Origin: Thermoguttaceae bacterium
GTDB taxonomy: Bacteria; Planctomycetota; Planctomycetia; Pirellulales; Thermoguttaceae
Direction: 5' to 3'
DNA length: 64,000 nucleotides
Assembly (NCBI GenBank): GCA_017434455.1
Contig: JAFRFG010000054.1
Location: 186,001-250,000 of the forward strand
The notes under the pieces are model-generated. The model was not told the origin of the DNA and searched no databases. It saw nothing but the letters and a program-made list of their open reading frames with translations. Below, piece by piece: positions 42,965-51,413 of the stretch (position 1 is the stretch's first letter; every line of letters starts with the position of its first letter). Made by a program: the position numbers and the translations under genes.

Positions 42965-45604
42965 TTAAATATCGAGGTTCTTCGCCGAGAGGGCATGCTC
43001 CTCGATGTACTCGCGGCGCGGCTTGACCCGATCGCCCATCAGGAGGCGGAAGATCTCGTCGGCTCGGGCGGCGTCTTCCAAAGAAACCTTCACCAGCGTC
43101 CGATTCACCGGATTGAGGGTGGTCTCCCCAAGTTCCTCGGGGTTCATTTCGCCCAACCCTTTGTACCGGGTGACGATCAGCCCCTTCTCCCCCGACTCAC
43201 GAACTTTCTGCGGGAGGCAGCGCAGATCTTCCAGCCCGACGGAAACATCCCCCTTGTACATGTAGTAGCGCGCCCCCTCCTGGCCGGTGCGGCTGATCGG
43301 GAACAGCGAATCCGGCTCAAAACCGAGCGTTTTCAGTTCGGCCAAGGAGCGGTTGATCGAACGCACCTCGCTCAGCTCGGTCACGTGCGGCCGCAGCGCC
43401 TGCTCGCCGGATTCTTCCCCGTCCGTCTCCGGCCGGCCGGCCAGGGCGTCGCTGATCGAACCGCCCGACTTGATCTTCTCGGAGCTCACGCCGGTCTGGC
43501 TCTCAACCTCGCTGAAGAAGGCGTCGAGCTCTTCACGGCCGGTGAACCAGTACTCTTTCTCCTGCCAAGAGACGTGATAGATCGGCAGACGGCCACTGCG
43601 CTGGCGCGCCACATGATCACGCAGGGAGTAACCGCGCTTCTCCAGCGCCTTGATATATTCTTCCAGCTTCTGAAGGGTCTGGCAGAGCTTTTTCATCTGC
43701 TCTCCCTCGATCCGCCGGCCGTCCTGCGGGTCTAAACTGACCCCCGAAAGCCCCAGCGCGAGCAGCTCCCGCTTCATCTCCTCGTCGGTCTGGACGTAGC
43801 GGGGGCGATCCTTCCCCTTCGCCTTGGCGCGAACCACCTTGTAGAGAGGGGGCTTGGCGACGTAGACGTGACCGCTTTGGATCAGGTTGTACATCTGCCG
43901 GTAGAAGAAGGTCAAAAGCAAGGTCCGGATATGGGCGCCGTCGATATCGGCATCGGTCATAATCACCACCTTGCCGTAGCGCAGCTTGGTCAGGTCGACC
44001 AGACCGCGGCTGACCCGTTCGCCGTCGTCAAAGACGTGGACGTCGAAGCGGCCGTTCCCCTTTTTCATGTTGACGTAGTCTTCGTGAAAACCGAGGACCG
44101 TGTACATATCCTCGATCTCTTTGTTCTTGAAGACTTTTTCCTCGGGACTTTTGTAGGCGTTGAGGATCTTTCCGCGCAGCGGCAGGACGGCCTGGAATTC
44201 TTTCAGACGCCCCCCCTCGGCCGAACCGCCGGCCGAGTCCCCCTCGACCAGGTAAAGTTCGCAGCGCTCGGGGTCTTTGCTGTAGCACTTCAGGAGCTTG
44301 TCGACGGCTTTGTTCTTTGTCGGGGTCTTTCCCTCACGCGCTTCCTGACGGGCCTTTTTAACCGCCTCGCGGACCTTGGCGGCTTTGCACCCCTTGTCGA
44401 TCAGGACCTTCGCCGTCTCGGGATTTTCTTCCAGGTATTGAGAGAGGCGGTCGCCGACGATCCGGTTGACGATCCCCTCGACCTCGCTGTTCCCGAGTTT
44501 GGTTTTGGTCTGCCCCTCGAAGCGCGGTTCGGGAACCTTCACCGAGATCACCGCGGTGAGACCGTCGCGGAAATCGTCGCCGATCGGGATCAGCTTATCG
44601 AACAGATCGTTCGCCTTGCCGTAGTTGTTCAGCGTCCGCGTCAGCGCGGAGCGGAAACCGGAGATGTGGGTCCCCCCCTCGATGGTGTGAATGTTGTTGA
44701 CGTAGGAGCGAAGGTTCTCTCCCTCCTCGTTGGTGTACTGCATCGCGACTTCGACGTGAACCCCCTCGATGCTGCCGCTCATGTGAATGACATGGGGATG
44801 ATCAATCTTGCGGTCGCGGTTTAAGTAGATGACGAAGTCGATCAGGCCGTTGGCGTACTCAAAGGTTTCCTCACGGCCGGTGCGCTCATCGCGGAAGAAG
44901 ATCTTCACCCCATGATTGAGGAAGGCCAGATCGCGCAGACGACGGATGAGGATCGAAGCGTCGAACTTCGTCTCGGGGAAGATTTCCGGATCGGGCTTAA
45001 AGGTGGTCTTCGTACCGTGCCGGGAGGTCTTGGCGCCGCGGGTCACCGGCTTGGTCGGAACCCCCCGCTCGTACTCCTGCTGCCAGACGTAACCGTCGCG
45101 GCACACCTCGACCTGGCACTCTTCCGAGAGGAAGTTCACTACCGTCACACCGACGCCGTGCAGACCGCCAGAGGTTTGATAAGCCCCCTTGCTGAACTTT
45201 CCGCCGAACTTCAGGACGGTCATCACCCCCTGCAGCGTCGAATAGCCGAGATCGGGATGGTCCTCCACCGGGATACCGCGGCCGTCGTCCTCAACGGTGA
45301 CGGAACCATCGGGATTGACGAAGACGTTGATCTCGGAAGCGAAACCGGCCAGCGCCTCGTCGATGGAGTTGTCGACCACCTCGGAGACGAGATGATGCAG
45401 CCCGCGCGAGGCGACGTCGCCGATATACATCGCCGGGCGCTTGCGGACGTGCTCTAAATCGGAAAGGTGCTCCAGATCGTCAGCCGTGTAGGAATCGTTG
45501 GCATGGGGCAGATCCATTTCGTCCGACGGTCCGGCGGGGGAAGGCCCGGAAGCGAGCTGTTCGTCGCTGGGCTCGGAAGGGAGATTATTTTCTTCGTTCG
45601 ACAT
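42965..45604 (-). CDS. gyrB: DNA gyrase subunit B
   Basis: An 879-residue protein. The GHKL ATPase domain starts after a 45-residue acidic N-terminal extension (EHVRKRPAMYIGDVASRGLHHLVSEVVDNSIDEA, VTVEDDGRGIPVE). The transducer domain follows, then the TOPRIM domain with ELYLVEGDSAGGSAEGGR and VIMTDADIDGAHI. A large insert with a charged linker (about residues 660-790) lies between the TOPRIM core and the end GLIVTRYKGLGEMNPEEL, resembling the longer GyrB form. It introduces negative supercoils with GyrA. The gene lies 108 bp downstream of dciA on the same strand. Confidence 0.96.
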   Translation of the reverse strand: MSNEENNLPSEPSDEQLASGPSPAGPSDEMDLPHANDSYTADDLEHLSDLEHVRKRPAMYIGDVASRGLHHLVSEVVDNSIDEALAGFASEINVFVNPDGSVTVEDDGRGIPVEDHPDLGYSTLQGVMTVLKFGGKFSKGAYQTSGGLHGVGVTVVNFLSEECQVEVCRDGYVWQQEYERGVPTKPVTRGAKTSRHGTKTTFKPDPEIFPETKFDASILIRRLRDLAFLNHGVKIFFRDERTGREETFEYANGLIDFVIYLNRDRKIDHPHVIHMSGSIEGVHVEVAMQYTNEEGENLRSYVNNIHTIEGGTHISGFRSALTRTLNNYGKANDLFDKLIPIGDDFRDGLTAVISVKVPEPRFEGQTKTKLGNSEVEGIVNRIVGDRLSQYLEENPETAKVLIDKGCKAAKVREAVKKARQEAREGKTPTKNKAVDKLLKCYSKDPERCELYLVEGDSAGGSAEGGRLKEFQAVLPLRGKILNAYKSPEEKVFKNKEIEDMYTVLGFHEDYVNMKKGNGRFDVHVFDDGERVSRGLVDLTKLRYGKVVIMTDADIDGAHIRTLLLTFFYRQMYNLIQSGHVYVAKPPLYKVVRAKAKGKDRPRYVQTDEEMKRELLALGLSGVSLDPQDGRRIEGEQMKKLCQTLQKLEEYIKALEKRGYSLRDHVARQRSGRLPIYHVSWQEKEYWFTGREELDAFFSEVESQTGVSSEKIKSGGSISDALAGRPETDGEESGEQALRPHVTELSEVRSINRSLAELKTLGFEPDSLFPISRTGQEGARYYMYKGDVSVGLEDLRCLPQKVRESGEKGLIVTRYKGLGEMNPEELGETTLNPVNRTLVKVSLEDAARADEIFRLLMGDRVKPRREYIEEHALSAKNLDI

Positions 45605-45712
45605 CGCACTTCGTCCTATGGTACTTTGTCAATAAAATATTTCTCGTCAATATCGCTTGATTATCCGGCGGCTGAGTATTGTTAAGTACCGTCCCCGCCG
45701 GGGAAACGGCGG

Positions 45713-46141
45713 TCACCGCTGAACAAACCGGATTTTTTTGATCTTTTCGTCCGGCATTTCACTCTGGAAGTATCGCAGAATCTCTCTTTGACAGAACGAC
45801 AGCTCCATCACCAAGGATGCCGACGACACCGTGACCGAGAGAACCCCGCCGCGAAAGGCGGAAACAGCGGTATCGCTGTCATCCAGGATCAGCCCGCGGG
45901 GAGCGAGGATCTGCTGCCGAACGGCCTGCCAGCACTGCTGGTATTTCTCGACCGCCAGGCGGCGGGTCATACCGGTTCTGGCGAGGATCGACGGAAGGAT
46001 ATCCGACAGCTTCGACGGCCGGGCCACACGCCGCCGTTCGGCGGTATAACGATACCCCAGCGGAGTCACCCCCTCTTTAGGGGACGGCTCGCGGGAGAAA
46101 TTTTTTCTTCCTGCCCCTTTTTTGCGGCGGGCGTCTGTCAT
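45713..46141 (-). CDS. dciA: DciA-like DUF721 protein
   Basis: A 142-residue basic protein. The first ~35 residues are a Lys/Arg-rich tail, followed by a DUF721 domain (KLSDILPSILARTGMTRRLAVEKYQQCWQAV...DTAVSAFRGGVLSVTVSSASLVMELSFCQREIL). DUF721 includes DciA, the replicative-helicase operator found in most bacteria lacking DnaC/DnaI. Position directly upstream of gyrB is common for dciA. It is divergent from miaA. The match is by motif, without experimental evidence for this protein. Confidence 0.82.
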   Translation of the reverse strand: MTDARRKKGAGRKNFSREPSPKEGVTPLGYRYTAERRRVARPSKLSDILPSILARTGMTRRLAVEKYQQCWQAVRQQILAPRGLILDDSDTAVSAFRGGVLSVTVSSASLVMELSFCQREILRYFQSEMPDEKIKKIRFVQR

Positions 46142-46279
46142 ACAATGACCTTAACTGGATTTCTGGCGGTTTGGGCGGCGAAAAATCACCTCTTTTATCT
46201 TACCACAAATAGGTTTTTGGGCAAGGCAACCGCCCCCTTGGCGAGGGATCTTAAAGAAGGAAAAAAACCGGATAAAACC

Positions 46280-47230
46280 ATGGCCGAGGCGACCTGTTTT
46301 CTTCCCAGCGACGCAGTTTTTCTGACCGGGCCGACGGCCTCCGGCAAAAGCGCCTGCGGCATCGGCCTGGCACAGATCATCGGGGCCGAAATTCTCTCGC
46401 TCGACTCGATGGCGATCTACCGCCGGATGGACATCGGCACGGCCAAACCGACCCCCCAAGAGCGGGCGCTGGTCCCCCACTGCCTGATCGACATCGTCGA
46501 GCCGTCGGAATCTTTTTCCCTGGCTTCTTACCTCAAAGCCGCCCAGACCGCCGTGGCGCAAGTCCGCCGACACGGCGCCCGCCCCCTCTTTGTCGGGGGA
46601 ACGCCGCTTTACCTCAAAGGGCTTCTTCGCGGCATCTTCGACGGCCCCGAAGCGGACCAGCGGTTCCGCGCCCTTTGGCAGGAGAAAGAACGACAATCTC
46701 CGGGAACACTCCACGCGCGCCTTCGGCAGGTCGACCCGGTCAGCGCCGAGCGTTTGCATCCGAACGACCACAAGCGTCTTTTGCGCGCCCTGGAGGTCTA
46801 CGAAGTGACCGGCCGGCCGATCTCCTCCCTCCAGACGCAGTTTTCTCAGCCGGCTCCCAGCGGCGCGCCGCTGTTCGTCCTCGACTGGCCGCGGGAGGTT
46901 CTCTACAATCGGATCAACCGCCGGGTCGACGCGATGATCGCCGCCGGACTGGCCGACGAGGTCAAGTCGCTCCTGGCCGAGAACAAACCGCTTTCCAAGA
47001 CCGCCTCGGCCGCCGTCGGCTATCGTGAGCTGATCGCGCACTTCCGCGGGGAGTATTCCCTGGACGAGGCGATCGAACGGATCAAACGCGCGACGCGAAA
47101 CTTCGCCAAGCGGCAGATGACCTGGTTTCGTTCCTTCCCCGAGGCGCGGTTCATTCCGATGAACGACCGCTCGACGGCCGACAGTACGGCCGAAACAATC
47201 GCGGCCATTCTTTCAGCCCCCAACGCGTGA
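46280..47230 (+). CDS. miaA: tRNA dimethylallyltransferase
   Basis: A 316-residue MiaA. The start is set at 46280 because MAEATCFLPSDAVFLTGPTASGKS places the P-loop (LTGPTASGKSA) at the normal position. The frame is open further upstream but lies over dciA. Further motifs: GAEILSLDSMAIYRRMDIGTAKP, LFVGGTPLYLKGLLRGIFDG and KRATRNFAKRQMTWFR. It adds dimethylallyl to A37 of tRNAs reading UNN codons. It is followed 9 bp later by dprA, so the two genes form one unit. Confidence 0.94.
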   Translation: MAEATCFLPSDAVFLTGPTASGKSACGIGLAQIIGAEILSLDSMAIYRRMDIGTAKPTPQERALVPHCLIDIVEPSESFSLASYLKAAQTAVAQVRRHGARPLFVGGTPLYLKGLLRGIFDGPEADQRFRALWQEKERQSPGTLHARLRQVDPVSAERLHPNDHKRLLRALEVYEVTGRPISSLQTQFSQPAPSGAPLFVLDWPREVLYNRINRRVDAMIAAGLADEVKSLLAENKPLSKTASAAVGYRELIAHFRGEYSLDEAIERIKRATRNFAKRQMTWFRSFPEARFIPMNDRSTADSTAETIAAILSAPNA

Positions 47231-47239
47231 AAATACTTC

Positions 47240-48469
47240 ATGATGAGTCCAAAAAAATCCGTCCCCAAAGATACCGCCGGAGAAAGCCAAACACCGAGTG
47301 ACCGCCTTCTCTTCGGCGAAAACAACCCGCCGGCCGCCGAGACGGACCGGCTGTGTGACGAGGTTCTCTTGTCGCTGGTCGAGGGGGTCGGTTCCCTGAC
47401 CATCACGCGCCTGCTGGAGTGTTTCGGGACCGCGAAAGATATCCTCGGCGCCAAGCGGGAGCTGCTGCTCACCGTACCGGGAATCGGCGATAAAACCGCC
47501 GATCAGATTTTATCGGTCCGTTCACGCCACGACCCCGAGAAGCTCATCGAGCGCTGTCGGCAGGAGGGGATCGCCATCCTCACGCGGGACGATCCTCGGT
47601 ATCCGCGGTCCCTGCTGGAAATCGCCGACCCGCCTTTCATCCTCTACGCCATGGGGGAACGTCTGCCGCAGGACGATCTGGCGGTCGCCGTGGTCGGCAC
47701 GCGCGGCTGTTCGCTCTACGGCCGCCGACAGACCGAAACCCTGGTCCGCGGCCTGACCTGCGCCGGGGTGACCATTGTCAGCGGCCTGGCGCTGGGGATC
47801 GACGGCGTGGCACACGAGGCGGCGCTTCGCGCCGGCGGCCGAACAATCGCCGTGCTCGGAAGCGGTCTGCTCAACATCTATCCGGCCTGTCACAAGCAGC
47901 TCGCCGAGCGGATCGCCAAGCAGGGGGTTCTCTATTCCGAGTTCCCGCCGCTGACCACGCCGATCGCGGGGAACTTCCCGCGGCGCAACCGAATCGTCAG
48001 CGGTCTGACCCTCGGTGTTCTGGTGGTCGAGACCGCCCGCCGCGGCGGTTCTTTGATCACCGCGCGTTTGGCAATGGAACAAAATCGCGAGGTCTTCGCG
48101 GTCCCCGGCCCGATCGATTCCGAGTCTTCCCGCGGCTGTCATCTGCTCATCAAAGACGGCGCCAAACTGGTCGAGACACCGGGCGACATTCTCGATGAGC
48201 TCGGCCCCCTTCCTTGCCAGCCGCAAGCCGACGTGTCGAGCGCCCCCGAGGACCAGACAACACCGTCGTCCCAGCGGCGCGCCGCCGAGCTGTCACTCGA
48301 TGATTCTCACCAAAAAATACTTTCTCTCATCACGACGACCCCCGTTCTGATCGACGATATCATCAGTCAATCCGAGATGAGCGCTTCGAAGGTCATGATG
48401 ATACTCGGAGCCCTCGAGCTGAAAAGAATTATTCTCCGAACCGAGGGGGGAAAAGTCGCGAGAAGATAA
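47240..48469 (+). CDS. dprA: DNA processing protein DprA
   Basis: A 409-residue protein: an N-terminal SAM/HhH-like region (EGVGSLTITRLLECFGTAKDILGA, VPGIGDKTADQIL), the Rossmann-like DprA core (VAVVGTRGCSLYGRRQTETLVRGL, VSGLALGIDGVAHEAALRAGGRTIAVLGSGL, NFPRRNRIVSGLTLGVLVVETARRGGSLITARLAMEQNREVFAVPG), and a C-terminal winged-helix domain (about residues 350-405). It loads RecA onto incoming single-stranded DNA during transformation. Adjacent ATG codons at the start leave two possible first residues. No other competence gene is near. Confidence 0.94.
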   Translation: MMSPKKSVPKDTAGESQTPSDRLLFGENNPPAAETDRLCDEVLLSLVEGVGSLTITRLLECFGTAKDILGAKRELLLTVPGIGDKTADQILSVRSRHDPEKLIERCRQEGIAILTRDDPRYPRSLLEIADPPFILYAMGERLPQDDLAVAVVGTRGCSLYGRRQTETLVRGLTCAGVTIVSGLALGIDGVAHEAALRAGGRTIAVLGSGLLNIYPACHKQLAERIAKQGVLYSEFPPLTTPIAGNFPRRNRIVSGLTLGVLVVETARRGGSLITARLAMEQNREVFAVPGPIDSESSRGCHLLIKDGAKLVETPGDILDELGPLPCQPQADVSSAPEDQTTPSSQRRAAELSLDDSHQKILSLITTTPVLIDDIISQSEMSASKVMMILGALELKRIILRTEGGKVARR

Positions 48470-48904
48470 ATTTCCTCCGGCGGCTTACTGTCTGATGCGT
48501 TAGGCGCCAACAAGACAAACATCGGTTTCGCGCCGTAAAACAAGGCACTTGCGACGCGTCCATAAGAATCGAGATTTCAAGTACGGTACTTTATCCCTAA
48601 CATTTATAGACATATAGTATTATAAAAAAAATCGAGGAAAATTCTCGCATTGGTCTGTTTATTTCTCATGAGATAAGGTAAAATCATAAACGTTGCTTGT
48701 GGGTCACCGGTTTTCGTCCCTTTCGGTTCAACAGCAATACCGATTTCGGCGTTCGGTTCGGTGATCGACTTCAACACCTGTCCGCGGCCTTGCTCGTGAG
48801 GCCATCGGGCTCGGTATGACCGTGTGTCATACAACGAGGGCACTCAAATTGGGTTGGGTGCCGAGATGATCGTGTTTCATCAGTAGCAACAATGGAGAAT
48901 TCTG
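48470..48904. other. Long gap before the histone-like gene
   Basis: About 435 bp. It includes an AT-rich block near 48600-48690 and a mixed-composition block from 48690 to the gene. No ncRNA was recognised. A 79-codon minus-strand reading frame (48604-48843) has no family resemblance and is not called. Confidence 0.5.
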
Positions 48905-49222
48905 ATGGTTACAAAAGCTGTGAAGAAGGCTGCTCCGGCTAAGAAGGCCGCTCCGGCCAAGAAGGCCGCCCCGGCGAAGAAGGCCGCTCCGGCCAAGAAG
49001 GCTGCTCCGGCGAAGAAGGCCGCCCCGGCCAAGAAGGCTGCTCCGGCGAAGAAGGCCGCCCCGGCCAAGAAAGCCGCCCCGGTGAAGAAGGCCGCTCCGG
49101 CCAAGAAAGCCGCCCCGGCGAAGAAGCCCGCCCCGGCCAAGAAAGCCGCCCCGGCGAAGAAGGCCGCTCCGGCCAAGAAGTGCGCTTGCAAAAAGTGCGG
49201 CTGCAAGAAGGCCGCTAAGTAG
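48905..49222 (+). CDS. Histone H1-like lysine/alanine/proline-repeat protein with cysteine tail
   Basis: A 105-residue protein: MVTKAVKK, then 14 copies of the hexapeptide AAPAKK (two with one substitution: AAPVKK and PAPAKK), ending in a distinct tail CACKKCGCKKAAK. Roughly a third of the residues are lysine, and none is acidic. This resembles the C-terminal tail of eukaryotic H1 and bacterial basic-repeat proteins (AlgP, Hc1-like), which bind and compact DNA. The repeat DNA is 18 nt long but varies at wobble positions, so coding is under selection. GGAG lies 8 nt before the ATG. A nucleoid function is inferred. Confidence 0.82.
   Translation: MVTKAVKKAAPAKKAAPAKKAAPAKKAAPAKKAAPAKKAAPAKKAAPAKKAAPAKKAAPVKKAAPAKKAAPAKKPAPAKKAAPAKKAAPAKKCACKKCGCKKAAK
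48929..49180 (+). repeat. Array of 18-bp coding repeats
   Basis: Fourteen consecutive 18-bp units (G-C-[CT]-GC[CT]CCGGC-AAGAA-type) encode the AAPAKK hexapeptide. Sequence variation is nearly all synonymous. Confidence 0.85.
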
Positions 49223-49289
49223 CCAATCGCCGGCAAGCTTATCCGGTGATCGGCGCCCCGCGCTTCTCACCCTAGCTTTTGATACAACG

Positions 49290-49320
49290 AATAAGCCCCC
49301 TGCTGCGGGGCTTATTTTTT
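49290..49320 (+). terminator. Terminator after the histone-like gene
   Basis: AATAAGCCCC / GGGGCTTATT, 10-bp stem with a 7-nt loop and a run of T residues. Confidence 0.85.
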
Positions 49321-49341
49321 TTCTTGTCGGTTCTTTAGCTG

Positions 49342-50112
49342 TCAGACGGTCTTGTCCTTCCTCGGCGCGTGAGGCACCCGAACCACAACACGGCAGCCCG
49401 GGGTATCCTCCAGCGTGATCGTCCCGCCAAGAGCGCGCGTTAAGGCGTACGCCTTCGGAAGCCCGAACCCCAGGCCGCGCCCCGCCGGCCGTCCCGAGAA
49501 ATAGGGGGAGAAGATATGGGGGCGAACTTCTTCGGCGATCCCCGGCCCGTCGTCCTCCACCGAAAAGAGAAAGTACCCCCCGCGGCATTGGCCGGATACC
49601 TGAATGATCCCCCCTTGAGAAACCAGCGCCTCGCGGGCGTTTTTCAAAAGCGCGCCGAGAATCGTCCCCAGCATCGCCGGATCGCTGGCGAAAGAGTCCT
49701 CCCCCTCGAACCGGTGGCGAACCAGCGACACGGCGGGGGAGGCGTGATCTTCTTCCCAAACGTCGAGCGACGAGGCGAGCCATTGCCGTGGGGAAAAGAC
49801 CGATATCTGCGGCTCCGGAGGCCGGGAGAACAGACGAACATCGGCGATCATCTCGTAGGCGCGCTTCACCTGGGCGAGAATCACCGCCAGATGGTGGCGT
49901 TCGTCCGCTGCTTCCGCCTCCTGAAGAAGAATCTGCGCGTGGCCGCTGATGATCGCCAGCGGGTTATTGATTTCATGCCCCAGGCCGGCCGCGAATTCGG
50001 CGAGGGCATCGAGCAGGGCCGAATCGGGCGGGGTTTCGATTCGACCGGCACCGCCGCCATCGATCGCGGCGGCGCTTTCCGCGGGCCGATGGTCTTGGTC
50101 CTCTAAATGCAT
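49342..50112 (-). CDS. Soluble sensor histidine kinase
   Basis: A 256-residue kinase with no membrane segment or PAS/GAF sensor. After a ~30-residue N-terminal tail comes the HisKA dimerisation helix with phospho-acceptor His46 in GLGHEINNPLAIISGHAQ, then an HATPase domain: N box LLKNAREAL, G1 VEDDGPGI, F box FSPYFS, and GRGLGFGLPKAYALTRALGGT. It lies 137 bp downstream of the HTH-receiver gene on the same strand, but a terminator separates them, so pairing is likely but partly uncoupled. The input signal is unknown. Confidence 0.82.
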   Translation of the reverse strand: MHLEDQDHRPAESAAAIDGGGAGRIETPPDSALLDALAEFAAGLGHEINNPLAIISGHAQILLQEAEAADERHHLAVILAQVKRAYEMIADVRLFSRPPEPQISVFSPRQWLASSLDVWEEDHASPAVSLVRHRFEGEDSFASDPAMLGTILGALLKNAREALVSQGGIIQVSGQCRGGYFLFSVEDDGPGIAEEVRPHIFSPYFSGRPAGRGLGFGLPKAYALTRALGGTITLEDTPGCRVVVRVPHAPRKDKTV

Positions 50113-50170
50113 CGGATACCCTCTCTTGCTAAAGTCCGGCCCCTTCGCGCCGCTGCCCCCCTAGGGGGAT

Positions 50171-50225
50171 AAAGATAAAACGCGGTCAGAAAGCCCGCTC
50201 GCTTCCTGACCGCGTCTAACAAACC
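50171..50225 (-). terminator. Terminator after the HTH-receiver gene
   Basis: ACGCGGTCAG (50180-50189) pairs with CTGACCGCGT (50216-50225). On the minus strand the stem is followed by TTTTATCTTTATC, a T-rich tail. Confidence 0.65.
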
Positions 50226-50249
50226 TAAACGCGCCGGCCGGCTCGAAAA

Positions 50250-50831
50250 TCAGACGAACGACTCGATATCCAGGAGCCGGCACATCCGTTCAATGAGCTT
50301 GTCGGTATCGAACGGCTTGGCGAGGAAATCGTTGGCACCGGCGGCCTTCAGCTCGGCGATCTTGTCTTCCTCGACCATACCGGAGATGCAGATGATCTTG
50401 ACATCTTCCAGGGTACCGTCGCTGCGGACACGGACACAGACATCTTTGCCGTTGATGTCCTGAAGCATCACGTCCAGGACGATCAGGTCGGGCCGATACT
50501 CCTTGACCATCATACCGGCGTCGAAACCGTTGTTGACCGACCGGGTCTCGAAACGACCGTCACGCTCCAGGACGTCGACGATCAGCTCGACCAGTTCACG
50601 ATCGTCGTCGACAACCAGAACCTTTCTCTTGCCGCTTTCCAGAGCGTCGGTCGGGATGCCGTTGTCTTTCATAAAGGCAAAGAGCTGATCACGGGGGATC
50701 CTCCGGAAGCGGCTCCCTGGTACCCTGAATCCTTTCAGCTGACCGGAATCGAAACAGCGAATGATTGTCTGTTGACTGACCTTGCAAATCTTCGCCGCTT
50801 CACCGGTGGTGAACACAGTCTTTATCGCCAT
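50250..50831 (-). CDS. Response regulator with N-terminal excisionase/MerR-type HTH and receiver domain
   Basis: A 193-residue protein of unusual architecture. Residues 1-55 form an excisionase-type helix-turn-helix (FTTGEAAKICKVSQQTIIRCFDSGQLKGFRVPGSRFRRIPRDQL). Residues 69-185 form a CheY-like receiver with acidic pocket VVDDD (73-77), phospho-acceptor Asp120 in LIVLDVML and Lys172 in FLAKPF. DNA-binding domains usually follow the receiver; here the order is reversed. AAAGGA lies upstream of the ATG. It is preceded by a promoter about 285 nt away, leaving a long leader. Confidence 0.85.
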   Translation of the reverse strand: MAIKTVFTTGEAAKICKVSQQTIIRCFDSGQLKGFRVPGSRFRRIPRDQLFAFMKDNGIPTDALESGKRKVLVVDDDRELVELIVDVLERDGRFETRSVNNGFDAGMMVKEYRPDLIVLDVMLQDINGKDVCVRVRSDGTLEDVKIICISGMVEEDKIAELKAAGANDFLAKPFDTDKLIERMCRLLDIESFV

Positions 50832-51413
50832 CGTTTAGACCGTTCCTTTTCTAGATTCTCGTGACTTCCTAAACCACGAGCACGTTGACTATCCCTTCGG
50901 TTCCACTTGACGTGGAGACGTCCGGGGGACCTATGGTTCTTTACCGACCGCCTCGGGAGAAATTCCCCGAAAAACCCCCAAAGTTCCTCACCGTTTAAGT
51001 CACTGTAAAGAAACCTATTCTTTTTCTTTTATCGGGTCAATGCCAAAGGCAAAAACATAGCGAATCCTTTTAAAAGGAGATATTTTCCTTAAACACGCTA
51101 TTTTTTCCAACAACCCCAATTATAGGGATTATAAGCCCTGTGTCAACATCGATATTTTCGGTCACCCCCCTGATTTTCTTTTTTTATTCAGAGCATCTAT
51201 TTTTACAGGGTCCGGAACGTGTTTTTTGGGGGGAATTTTTCCTCTTTTTACACTTTATCGCAATTAGGAACCGAAGAAACGGCCCCTTTCGAAAGAACGC
51301 GGAAAAAAGGGGCCAAAGGGGTTATTTTTAGTTCTTTATCGCCAATATTCAGATCCGCCGCCCCCCGCGCGCGAAAAAGCGGCTTACGGCGCGCGGGGTG
51401 CGCCGCGGGAGGA
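50832..51413. other. Long leader/intergenic region between the HTH-receiver gene and dapA
   Basis: About 580 bp. It holds the strong minus-strand promoter listed separately, a transcribed leader of about 285 nt, and the gap behind dapA, where CCCCGCGCGC / GCGCGCGGGG (51363-51402) can pair but lacks a T-run. In the leader a nine-codon reading frame (MFLPLALTR) begins near 51058 with AAAAGGA before it. No gene is called. Confidence 0.45.
51119..51146 (-). promoter_or_regulatory. Consensus sigma70 promoter
   Basis: On the minus strand TTGACA (51141-51146) and TATAAT (51119-51124) are both perfect, with a 16-bp spacer. Transcription runs towards the HTH-receiver gene. Confidence 0.7.

Noticed and set aside
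48604..48843. 79-codon minus-strand frame in the gap before the histone-like gene
   Set aside because: No recognised motif, no clear promoter or ribosome-binding site, and it lies on the strand opposite to both neighbours.
48929..49180. Repeat array as a possible CRISPR
   Set aside because: The units are contiguous 18-bp coding repeats without spacers, in frame, and vary only synonymously.
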